Positions 1 to 7,186 of a stretch of DNA of 15,374 bases are shown piece after piece; positions within the stretch are counted from its first letter, which is position 1, and each line of letters begins with the position of its first letter. The notes under the pieces were generated by a model. The model was not told where the DNA came from and searched no databases. It saw nothing but the letters and a program-made list of their open reading frames with translations. This DNA comes from Dehalococcoidia bacterium UBA2979. GTDB taxonomy: Bacteria > Chloroflexota > Dehalococcoidia > UBA2979. Position numbers and translations under genes: made by a program. Location: NCBI GenBank assembly GCA_002348225.1, contig DEAP01000120.1:1-15374 (forward strand). Direction: 5' to 3'.

Positions 1-632
1 TGTGCCTGTTGCACGATTGCAGCCGTATCATCAGCATACGATCTTAGTCTCTCCCCATAAGTAATATAGGTCTCAAACACATCAGCATAGACAAGTGGCT
101 CCAATCCATAGAGTCCCGTTAGTATTCTGTTTTTATAATCGAGAACTGGTTTTAGACGCTCAGAGAATCGCTCCCTATCAAGTAGATCAGCCACCCGTAT
201 ACCTGTCCTCGCCACCTTGTCATGAAACGCGGGCCCAGTACCTGTACCAGTCGTTCCAATCGCAAGTTCGCCTCTCAGATTTTCGTCAGCTCTATCAATC
301 AAGGGATGCCAAGGCATAATCACATTGGCATTTCGAGAAATTCTCAAGTTCTTGGTCGAGACCCCGCGCTCCTCCAAGCCATCAATTTCATCGAGCACGA
401 CACCGGGATCAATAACAACTCCATGACCTATAACACAAATCTTATCGGCCCGGAAAATCCCAGCAGGGATAACATGAAGGGCAAATTTGCCTTGATCGTT
501 CATGATTGTATGGCCGGCATTATTTCCAGCTGAATACCGCGCGATCACCGAACAATATTGTGAATGGAAGTCAACGGTTCTTCCCTTGCCCTCATCACCC
601 CACTGACCACCGATAATCACCACTGCCGGCAT
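1..632 (-). CDS. purA: Adenylosuccinate synthetase, N-terminal half (runs off the left edge)
   Basis: PurA joins IMP and L-aspartate using GTP, the first committed step from IMP to AMP, in the cytoplasm. About 210 of the usual roughly 430 residues are present. The N-terminal GTP-binding signature GGQWGDEGKG lies at residues 8-17, with the catalytic Asp13 and, in NNAGHT (37-42), the catalytic His41. GTTGTGTGP (126-134) and DKVARTGIRV (138-147) form the IMP and dimer-contact region, keeping Thr128 and Arg142 (E. coli Thr129 and Arg143). The residue matching E. coli Arg131 is Thr130, which is odd. The ATG at 632-630 is preceded by GGGTGAG at a suitable distance, which fixes the start. A CitE-like gene lies 77 bp upstream on the same strand, so the two may share a transcript. 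The identity is very secure; the C-terminal half is not visible. Confidence 0.96.
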   Translation of the reverse strand, partial: MPAVVIIGGQWGDEGKGRTVDFHSQYCSVIARYSAGNNAGHTIMNDQGKFALHVIPAGIFRADKICVIGHGVVIDPGVVLDEIDGLEERGVSTKNLRISRNANVIMPWHPLIDRADENLRGELAIGTTGTGTGPAFHDKVARTGIRVADLLDRERFSERLKPVLDYKNRILTGLYGLEPLVYADVFETYITYGERLRSYADDTAAIVQQA

Positions 633-656
633 AACTCACCCGCCCACTTCCAAAAC

Positions 657-669
657 TTTAGTTACTAAA
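657..669. repeat. Short inverted repeat upstream of purA
   Basis: TTTAGT and ACTAAA form a 6-1-6 inverted repeat in the 77-bp gap between the CitE-like stop and the purA ATG, about 25 bases before the start codon. It could be an operator half-site pair, but at this length and AT content chance is quite possible. No clear -35/-10 pair was found in this gap. Confidence 0.25.
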
Positions 670-709
670 ACCACTGTACACTCTAAACCTGTGAAGCCAC
701 ACTGTCTCG

Positions 710-1552
710 TTACTTTTCAGATTGTTCAAGTAGATATTTTGCTCGAACTAGCCTCTCGATATTAGTCCGTAGACCAATCTCTCGCCGATCATATTTCTCC
801 CACTCTGAGACTAGCGACCGTGCGACTTCTAACTGATCAGCAGATGGACTAAGGGACTGATTAATGTGAGCAATTTCTGACGACGTAGCTGTCAATACAC
901 CGGAAAAACCATTCTCAGCAGCAAACTCAAGAAAAGATGACTCATTGCCTGTCGGCGAATCGACAACAATCAATCGTAGGTTTAGGTACGAGGCAGCAAT
1001 GGCCAGTCTCGACACAACACCTGCTATCAACACCGAGTCGAAACCGACGGACGTTTCGCGGAAAGTTATATCCCGGTAGATTCTCTCCAGATCAACACAA
1101 ATCCCTGAAATTCTATCGGCACTCCCCAGAATCTCCTCCAAAATCTGGACCGGATGCCCACTATTAAATTCTGGAATTAGTCTTATCTGACCAGGAATCC
1201 AACCAGCTCTCATTTCAATTCTTCTAATTTCAACATCGAGATCGCGAACTTGCTGAGCGTTCGATATATCTGAGACCCACACACACGAAACTGCGGGATG
1301 CAGAACCTTTTCCAAAAGTATCCTTAATTGTTCATGAGAAGATATTGCCAGGCGTAGATGGATTTCTGGAGTCAGAGTATTTTCCGATCGCACCTCAATC
1401 GATTTGATCAAATGACCACGAAAACTTGCGATCGCCACTTCGTCCCACTTTGCCATGTCAAACACGACAGCGTCGGCACCCGTGGAAAAATAATCGAAAC
1501 CGCCAGTGAATTCCAATTCATCAACCAGTAGATTAGATCTCAGATAGTTCAT
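710..1552 (-). CDS. Divergent CitE/HpcH-HpaI aldolase-fold protein
   Basis: The layout resembles the CitE / HpcH-HpaI aldolase superfamily, TIM-barrel enzymes that cleave or form C-C bonds of acyl-CoA or oxo-acid substrates with a divalent metal. Visible parallels are the N-terminal LRSNLLVDE and STGADAVVFD (the family's R-S-x-L-F-V-P and G-A-D-A-V-x-D-L), a central PEFNSG block where the metal-binding Glu would lie, GICVDLERI where the family has G-A-E-D-L, and GFSGVLTATSSEIAHINQ followed by LSPSADQLEVA where the family has G-x-K-x-A-I-H-P and F-x-P-S-x-x-E-x-x-x-A. The metal-ligand and I-H-P motifs are therefore eroded, and activity is doubtful. The length (280 aa) fits the family. The start chosen is the ATG at 1552, because GGAG sits six bases before it; the ATG at 1564 (four residues longer) has no such site. 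It lies upstream of purA on the same strand and is divergent from the hydrolase gene. No specific function can be named. Confidence 0.72.
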   Translation of the reverse strand: MNYLRSNLLVDELEFTGGFDYFSTGADAVVFDMAKWDEVAIASFRGHLIKSIEVRSENTLTPEIHLRLAISSHEQLRILLEKVLHPAVSCVWVSDISNAQQVRDLDVEIRRIEMRAGWIPGQIRLIPEFNSGHPVQILEEILGSADRISGICVDLERIYRDITFRETSVGFDSVLIAGVVSRLAIAASYLNLRLIVVDSPTGNESSFLEFAAENGFSGVLTATSSEIAHINQSLSPSADQLEVARSLVSEWEKYDRREIGLRTNIERLVRAKYLLEQSEK

Positions 1553-1564
1553 TGACTGCTCCAT

Positions 1565-1625
1565 CTATTGCTATGCTCTAACCATATATAAACATCTAAT
1601 TTTAAATCAGATATCTGACAGCCCC
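1565..1625. promoter_or_regulatory. Divergent promoter region between the CitE-like and hydrolase genes
   Basis: These 61 bp (73 bp from the preferred 1552 start) must carry promoters for both divergent genes unless either is read from farther away. The stretch is very AT-rich, with TATATA at 1585-1590 and TTTAAAT near 1601 as possible -10 elements on either strand. I could not find a -35/-10 pair with good spacing, so no promoter is placed exactly. Confidence 0.45.
1607..1618. promoter_or_regulatory. Perfect 12-bp palindrome, candidate operator
   Basis: TCAGATATCTGA reads identically on both strands and ends seven bases before the hydrolase ATG. The hydrolase has no visible Shine-Dalgarno sequence there, so the palindrome occupies the place where the ribosome or a repressor would bind. 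A dimeric regulator site is plausible, but no regulator gene is in view. Confidence 0.35.
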
Positions 1626-2312
1626 ATGCCAATAGTCACATTACCAAACAATATAAATATCCACTACCAGCTCATCGGAAATCCTACTGAACCAATAATC
1701 GTGTTCTGCCACGGACTGTCTGCAACACTAGAGATGTGGAGAGGTCAAATAAACTACTTCGCAGAGGATTATTCCGTACTTGTTTGGGATAATCGTGGGC
1801 ACGGGTCATCATCCGCGCCGGAAGAGACATCTGACTACTCAATAGAACTGTTCTCTGAGGACCTACTAGGTCTGCTGCAGCACTTGGACATTCATACACC
1901 CATCATTTTGATTGGCATGTCTTTCGGAGGACATACGGCTCTAGACTTCACAGTTCGATACCCTGAGATGGTCAAAGTCTTGGTTCTTTCAGATTCAGTT
2001 CCCAATGTTCACCCGCGAGAAAGATCAACAACTGCCCAATTCAGCTTCGATCCAGGGATTGAGGCCTGTTATCAAACAATGGTCAGTAGACCGGACTTGA
2101 CTCCAATGCTCCAAGATATTCATCAACCTACACTAATTATTGCTGGGTCCGAAGACACGATGGTGCTGCCTCACCTTCCCCTATTGACCAGTAACCTGCG
2201 GCTACCCGAGTTGAACATACTCCCAGGCTGCTTCCACGGCACAAGTGGCCAAGATCCTCAAGGATGGAATTCGTCAGTCTCTAATTTCCTCAAGCAGCAC
2301 TCACTTGACTAA
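1626..2312 (+). CDS. Alpha/beta-hydrolase fold protein with a short cap
   Basis: This is an alpha/beta hydrolase, probably an esterase-like or C-C bond hydrolase acting on a small substrate in the cytoplasm. The oxyanion-hole HG is at residues 29-30 and the typical DNRGHG at 55-60. The nucleophile Ser99 lies in GMSFGG, and the acid and base are probably Asp177 (GSEDT) and His204 (GCFHGT), so the triad is intact. At 228 aa it is shorter than the usual 260-280; the loss falls between strands 6 and 7 (about residues 125-160), where the substrate-capping lid normally sits. There is no signal peptide. No Shine-Dalgarno sequence is visible before the ATG, and the gene ends in tandem stops (TAATAA). 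It is divergent from the CitE-like gene and convergent with the AOR gene. The substrate cannot be named. Confidence 0.88.
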   Translation: MPIVTLPNNINIHYQLIGNPTEPIIVFCHGLSATLEMWRGQINYFAEDYSVLVWDNRGHGSSSAPEETSDYSIELFSEDLLGLLQHLDIHTPIILIGMSFGGHTALDFTVRYPEMVKVLVLSDSVPNVHPRERSTTAQFSFDPGIEACYQTMVSRPDLTPMLQDIHQPTLIIAGSEDTMVLPHLPLLTSNLRLPELNILPGCFHGTSGQDPQGWNSSVSNFLKQHSLD

Positions 2313-2321
2313 TAATCCTTA

Positions 2322-2353
2322 GCCCACTCTCAGGGCACTGGACATATGTCCGG
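2322..2353. terminator. Two small hairpins between convergent genes
   Basis: In the 46-bp gap between the hydrolase and AOR stops, GCCC/GGGC (2322-2325 with 2333-2336) can form a small stem. Next to it, CTGGAC/GTCCGG (2338-2343 with 2348-2353, one G-U pair) encloses an ATAT loop; its core GGACATATGTCC is a perfect 12-bp palindrome. Neither is followed by a T-run on either strand, so this is not a textbook intrinsic terminator. The position suits a bidirectional stop or a Rho-assisted site. Confidence 0.35.
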
Positions 2354-2358
2354 AGTCG

Positions 2359-4233
2359 CTATACACCTAAGGCATCAGCTACGTCCACAAGTCCGAGTGA
2401 CTCAAGCTTTGATCGCGAAGGCGCACTTGTCTCTTGGTCCCATCCGGCCTCTTCATACCATTCGCGCTTCATAGTCTCAAGATCTATTTCGAATCCCGCG
2501 TGTGGGCCATCTTCCTGCGGAGGAGTTCCTAACAGCCGACCAGGTACCTCTCGAGCAGCCGGATTGTTACCATGCTTTACAGCAAATGCCATCCTCAAAT
2601 TCGCAATCCGCTCACCTACTTCTTCAAGCTCGGAATGGGTAGTGTCCCAACCTGTTACTAAATTAATCCACTCTGGAATACGATCAGTCGGCGACATGGT
2701 ATAGATGAAATAGCACATACCGGCTGAATTCATAACATGGGCTTGCTCATGAGCAGCCTTGTGGACTGGTCCGCGGCCGGTAAATTGCTTTTTATCCTCA
2801 GGCTCCTTCGCCATATTCGGGAACTTACTCGACTTTCCAGGTGACCAGATAGTGTGTCTGGCAGGCGTGGGATCAAGAGCGTACGACGCGGCAAACCCTA
2901 TATCAAGCTTCGGATCATGCATAGGAGGCTCTTCGCCGTCAATCGCGGTCAGATAAGGACTAGCCTCATCACCAATTTTACTGGCCGCTACAGTCGTTCC
3001 ATCGGCCAGCAGCTCACCTAGCTCACCTTCACGACGACCAATTTTGTGAATCGCTTCAAGTACAGCTGAGGCATTACCCCAGACCATGTCAAGACCATCT
3101 GTGTCTTCCTTGGTCAGCACACCATTCGTATAGCACTCAATTGCAAACGATATAGCGGCACCTGTCGATATGGTGTCAAGTCCATACTCATTGCACCAAT
3201 GATTGACGGCCCACATTGCATCAGTATCGTTCACCCCATTCATAATTCCAAAGGCACCCATAGTTTCGTACTCTGGACGATGGGTATGTCTTGGAAACGC
3301 AAACTCTCCGCGATCTGAACCATCTATAGACTCAGCTCCACAGGCTACAGGGCAATGCCAACAGGCGTACTTCTTCTCCTTAGACTCATTCATCACTGGA
3401 CCATTTAAATTCTCCATCGAGAACTCATTAACTAGATCCACGACTCCAACACCCCCCCAATTCAGCACCGGAGCGTCACCTGATATAGCGGAGTTTGCAG
3501 TAATCCCAGTAGTTCCGAAGGTCGTGAAAAATTGTTTGGTAGCCTGATTAAATCCATCTAAACTCGATCGTACCGTCTGAATCACTTCAGGAGTTTGGGC
3601 CATAATCTTCTTGCTAGGTTTGGCGACTATAGCCTTTAGGTTCTTGGAGCCCATAACAGCACCAACACCAGAACGACCTGCTAATCTGCCTCGCTCATTA
3701 CATACACCAGCCATTATGCTCAAATTTTCGCCAGCTGGGCCAATCAAAGCCGCGCTTATTTTCTTTCCTAGGTCTTCTTTCATCCTGTCTTCAACTTCGA
3801 TGGCCAAACCACCCCAGTATTCAGATGCATCACGTATTTCAGGTGTTTCACCTTCTTCGATATATACGTACACTGGCTTTTCGGCCTTGCCATATACTAG
3901 TACTGCGTCATATCCCGAGAATTTCAACATAGGGCCGAAGTCGCCACCGCAGTTCGCATCGCCCCACCCACCATTCTTTGGTGACTTGCAAACGACACTG
4001 AATCTCTGGCCAAACAGTGGAGTACCTGTCAGAAGTCCTGGCATAAAACCCAAAACGTTATCTGGTCCTAGCGGGTCAGCTCCAGCTGGGATTCGGTCAA
4101 ATAACAAACGAGCACCGAGACCGTACCCGCCCAGGTGTGAGCGATATACATCCTCCGATATAGTCTCCTCTTCAATCTCGTTCGTAGTTAAATTAACGTT
4201 TAAAATTCTGCCATTGAATGCCACATCCGACAT
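2359..4233 (-). CDS. Aldehyde:ferredoxin oxidoreductase (tungsten/molybdenum bis-pterin family)
   Basis: AOR-family enzymes oxidise aldehydes to carboxylic acids and pass two electrons to ferredoxin, using a tungsten (rarely molybdenum) bis-pyranopterin and one 4Fe-4S cluster in the cytoplasm. In the 624-aa product, GGYGLGA (35-41) and GRSGVGAVMGSKNLKAI (186-202) mark the N-terminal pterin-binding domain. CWHCPVAC (Cys291, 294, 298) with distal Cys507 (NSAGMC) are the cluster ligands and match the Pyrococcus AOR pattern (288, 291, 295, 494) closely. PEYETMG (320-326) and CNEYGLDTISTG are further family blocks. In the second pterin motif the usual D-x-x-G-L-C reads N-S-A-G-M-C. The start is the ATG at 4233, because AAGGA lies seven bases upstream; the ATG at 4248 has a poorly spaced site. 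No MoaD-like or cofactor-biosynthesis partner is adjacent. The family is certain; substrate and metal are not. Confidence 0.95.
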   Translation of the reverse strand: MSDVAFNGRILNVNLTTNEIEEETISEDVYRSHLGGYGLGARLLFDRIPAGADPLGPDNVLGFMPGLLTGTPLFGQRFSVVCKSPKNGGWGDANCGGDFGPMLKFSGYDAVLVYGKAEKPVYVYIEEGETPEIRDASEYWGGLAIEVEDRMKEDLGKKISAALIGPAGENLSIMAGVCNERGRLAGRSGVGAVMGSKNLKAIVAKPSKKIMAQTPEVIQTVRSSLDGFNQATKQFFTTFGTTGITANSAISGDAPVLNWGGVGVVDLVNEFSMENLNGPVMNESKEKKYACWHCPVACGAESIDGSDRGEFAFPRHTHRPEYETMGAFGIMNGVNDTDAMWAVNHWCNEYGLDTISTGAAISFAIECYTNGVLTKEDTDGLDMVWGNASAVLEAIHKIGRREGELGELLADGTTVAASKIGDEASPYLTAIDGEEPPMHDPKLDIGFAASYALDPTPARHTIWSPGKSSKFPNMAKEPEDKKQFTGRGPVHKAAHEQAHVMNSAGMCYFIYTMSPTDRIPEWINLVTGWDTTHSELEEVGERIANLRMAFAVKHGNNPAAREVPGRLLGTPPQEDGPHAGFEIDLETMKREWYEEAGWDQETSAPSRSKLESLGLVDVADALGV

Positions 4234-4309
4234 GGTTGATCCTTCCATACATAAGTGAGGTCCTTAGTAAGCGAATAGCCTGCCCCCTACTACCACACAG
4301 GGTATCACG

Positions 4310-4338
4310 ATTAGCCTCAAATCTGATGACCTGCTCAA
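4310..4338 (-). promoter_or_regulatory. Weak sigma-70-like promoter candidate for the AOR gene
   Basis: On the minus strand TTGAGC (4338-4333) and GCTAAT (4315-4310) are separated by exactly 17 bases, each matching four of six consensus positions. It would give a leader of about 70 bases before the ATG at 4233. A chance match is quite possible. Confidence 0.25.
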
Positions 4339-4458
4339 CATCGAGATCTTGACTTGCGCCTGACCCCTATATCCACTTACGATCAGTACCAGCGGTCGGG
4401 TTCAACTAATTAACGACCTGATACTCCAGACTTACGTAACCTAGCAGCGCCCAACATC

Positions 4459-4470
4459 TAGATAGATAGA
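4459..4470 (+). repeat. Tandem TAGA microrepeat
   Basis: Three perfect TAGA units lie in the rho upstream region; their left end overlaps the 8-bp palindrome ATCTAGAT. No function is apparent. Confidence 0.4.
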
Positions 4471-4555
4471 CGGGACCTTGGTAACGCAACCGACGGGGTA
4501 AGCACCCGATAATATCCTGCATCACCTGAACACATGTGAGGACAAGAACTTAGTA

Positions 4556-4572
4556 ATGAGTGAGAAAACATA

Positions 4573-4573
<1 letters not shown>
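4556..4573 (+). CDS. Possible five-codon leader ORF coupled to rho
   Basis: ATG AGT GAG AAA ACA TAA would encode MSEKT. Its stop shares one base with the rho start (TAATG), the arrangement used for translational coupling. A GAGGA lies upstream but 13 bases from the ATG, which is long. The same stretch (GAGTGAG) could simply be the rho ribosome binding site. So short an ORF can easily occur by chance. Confidence 0.15.
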
Positions 4574-6033
<1,460 letters not shown>

Positions 6034-6064
6034 CTCCAAACGGATATTAATGTATCTTTAAGGT

Positions 6065-7186
6065 ATGGATCGCTTAACAAGATCGAGCTTTCTGAAAATT
6101 CTGGGGTCTGTTGCTGGTCTCTTGGCAGTCGCTCCACTTGCAGCGATTTTCAGCCGTGAGGAAGAGACAATCGAGACCAAAGATCCTATAAAAACAACAG
6201 CAAAATTCTCCAGTGATTCTTTTCCACGAGTGGCTCGGGAGCAAAATTATCAGATCGGAACTGACGCGGAGAGAGTTGCTCCACAAAATACCCAGACAAA
6301 CAGTCCATCCGAATTGATTTCAGATTCAGGAATCAACTCACCCGACGAGGTAGGTACATATTTCAGAAGCCTCGAAGAAGAGAATCGTTTAAAAATTGCT
6401 GCTCAGTCATTAGAAAGGTCGTCAGCAATTCTTAGGGCAATTTCCTACGAATACGTCATAAAACCAGGAGATAACCTGACCGCTATCTCACTATCACAAG
6501 ATATTGATCTGGATTATATTATTTGGAATAATGCTGAAGTAGGAAAGCCTGATGAAATATTCCCTGGTGTCAAGCTTCGAATTCCAACCGTACCGGGTAT
6601 CATCCACGCAGTTCGCTATGGTGAAACGCTTACCGAGATAGCAGAAAAATATGAAGTCTCTGTTCGAGATATCATCGGGTTCGCCGGCAACGAAATTACG
6701 ACTCCCGACAGCATTCCGGTAGGAAAAGAAATCCTGATTCCAAACGGCCGAAAGAGCCTCAATATCATCGCTTATGATGGTTCACTGACTACTCTCGATT
6801 GGAATTGGCCGGTCACTTCACGCTACATAACCTCCTTGATGGACTGGCGACATCCGCTGGGAATCGACATTGGTACATCGGCCTGGGCCCAGGTGTATAC
6901 ATCAAGAGCTGGCCTAGTTACATTCGCCGGTGGTGATCCTCGTTACTCCTATGGCTACTACATAATTGTCGACCACGGTTTCGGATATGAATCACTTTAT
7001 GCGCACATTGCCCAAGACAGTCATGGATGGGCAGCTTTTAATGTCGGCCTGGGGGAAAGAGTTTCAGCCGGTCAATTGATTGCCCGGGTTGGTATGACAG
7101 GAAGAACTACTGGGCCACATCTTCACTACGAAATATCAAGATATGGGCAACGCATGAATCCGCTCAGTGTCCTTCCCAAGTCATAG
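6065..7186 (+). CDS. Secreted LysM-LysM-M23 family cell-wall metallopeptidase
   Basis: This is probably an exported peptidoglycan-binding endopeptidase or an activator of cell-wall hydrolases. The N-terminus is a signal sequence: TRSSFLKILG at residues 5-14 resembles a Tat motif with only one Arg, followed by a hydrophobic stretch to about residue 29. A low-complexity linker (30-125) precedes two LysM glycan-binding domains (about 129-173, YVIKPGDNLTAIS; and 179-226) and a LytM/M23 domain (about 258-366). The M23 zinc and catalytic residues are His263, Asp268, His314 (YAHI) and His352/His354 (GPHLHYEI). The first motif reads H-P-L-G-I-D, one residue longer than the usual H-x-G-x-D. An in-frame TAA two codons upstream leaves the ATG at 6065 as the first possible ATG; AAGG lies almost against it, so initiation may be weak or coupled to rho. 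The gene ends flush against the convergent operon. Confidence 0.9.
   Translation: MDRLTRSSFLKILGSVAGLLAVAPLAAIFSREEETIETKDPIKTTAKFSSDSFPRVAREQNYQIGTDAERVAPQNTQTNSPSELISDSGINSPDEVGTYFRSLEEENRLKIAAQSLERSSAILRAISYEYVIKPGDNLTAISLSQDIDLDYIIWNNAEVGKPDEIFPGVKLRIPTVPGIIHAVRYGETLTEIAEKYEVSVRDIIGFAGNEITTPDSIPVGKEILIPNGRKSLNIIAYDGSLTTLDWNWPVTSRYITSLMDWRHPLGIDIGTSAWAQVYTSRAGLVTFAGGDPRYSYGYYIIVDHGFGYESLYAHIAQDSHGWAAFNVGLGERVSAGQLIARVGMTGRTTGPHLHYEISRYGQRMNPLSVLPKS

Larger units (their letters stand above)
4234..4572. other. Non-coding divergent region between the AOR and rho genes
   Basis: About 340 bp separate the two divergent starts. I find no convincing ORF, tRNA or known riboswitch consensus. What can be seen: a weak minus-strand promoter (4310-4338), a GGTCG/CGACC 5-bp stem (4394-4398 with 4414-4418), three tandem TAGA units (4459-4470), a GGGT/ACCC 4-bp stem near 4496-4507, and a GATAAT hexamer (4508-4513) that could be a rho -10 but has no good -35. 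Leader-based control of rho is common in other bacteria, but nothing here proves it. Confidence 0.5.

Noticed and set aside
222..533. Plus-strand open frames over 95-533
   Set aside because: Both lie opposite the purA coding frame, whose protein motifs are unmistakable.
3611..4258. 215-codon open frame on the plus strand, opposite the AOR gene
   Set aside because: Fully antisense to a strongly recognised enzyme, Pro/Ser-rich without any family resemblance, and no ribosome binding site; a shadow of the AOR codon pattern.
4381..4510. Possible tRNA or riboswitch in the AOR-rho gap
   Set aside because: The GGTTCAA-like string lacks a paired T-arm and acceptor stem, and no riboswitch consensus could be matched; only small stems are present.
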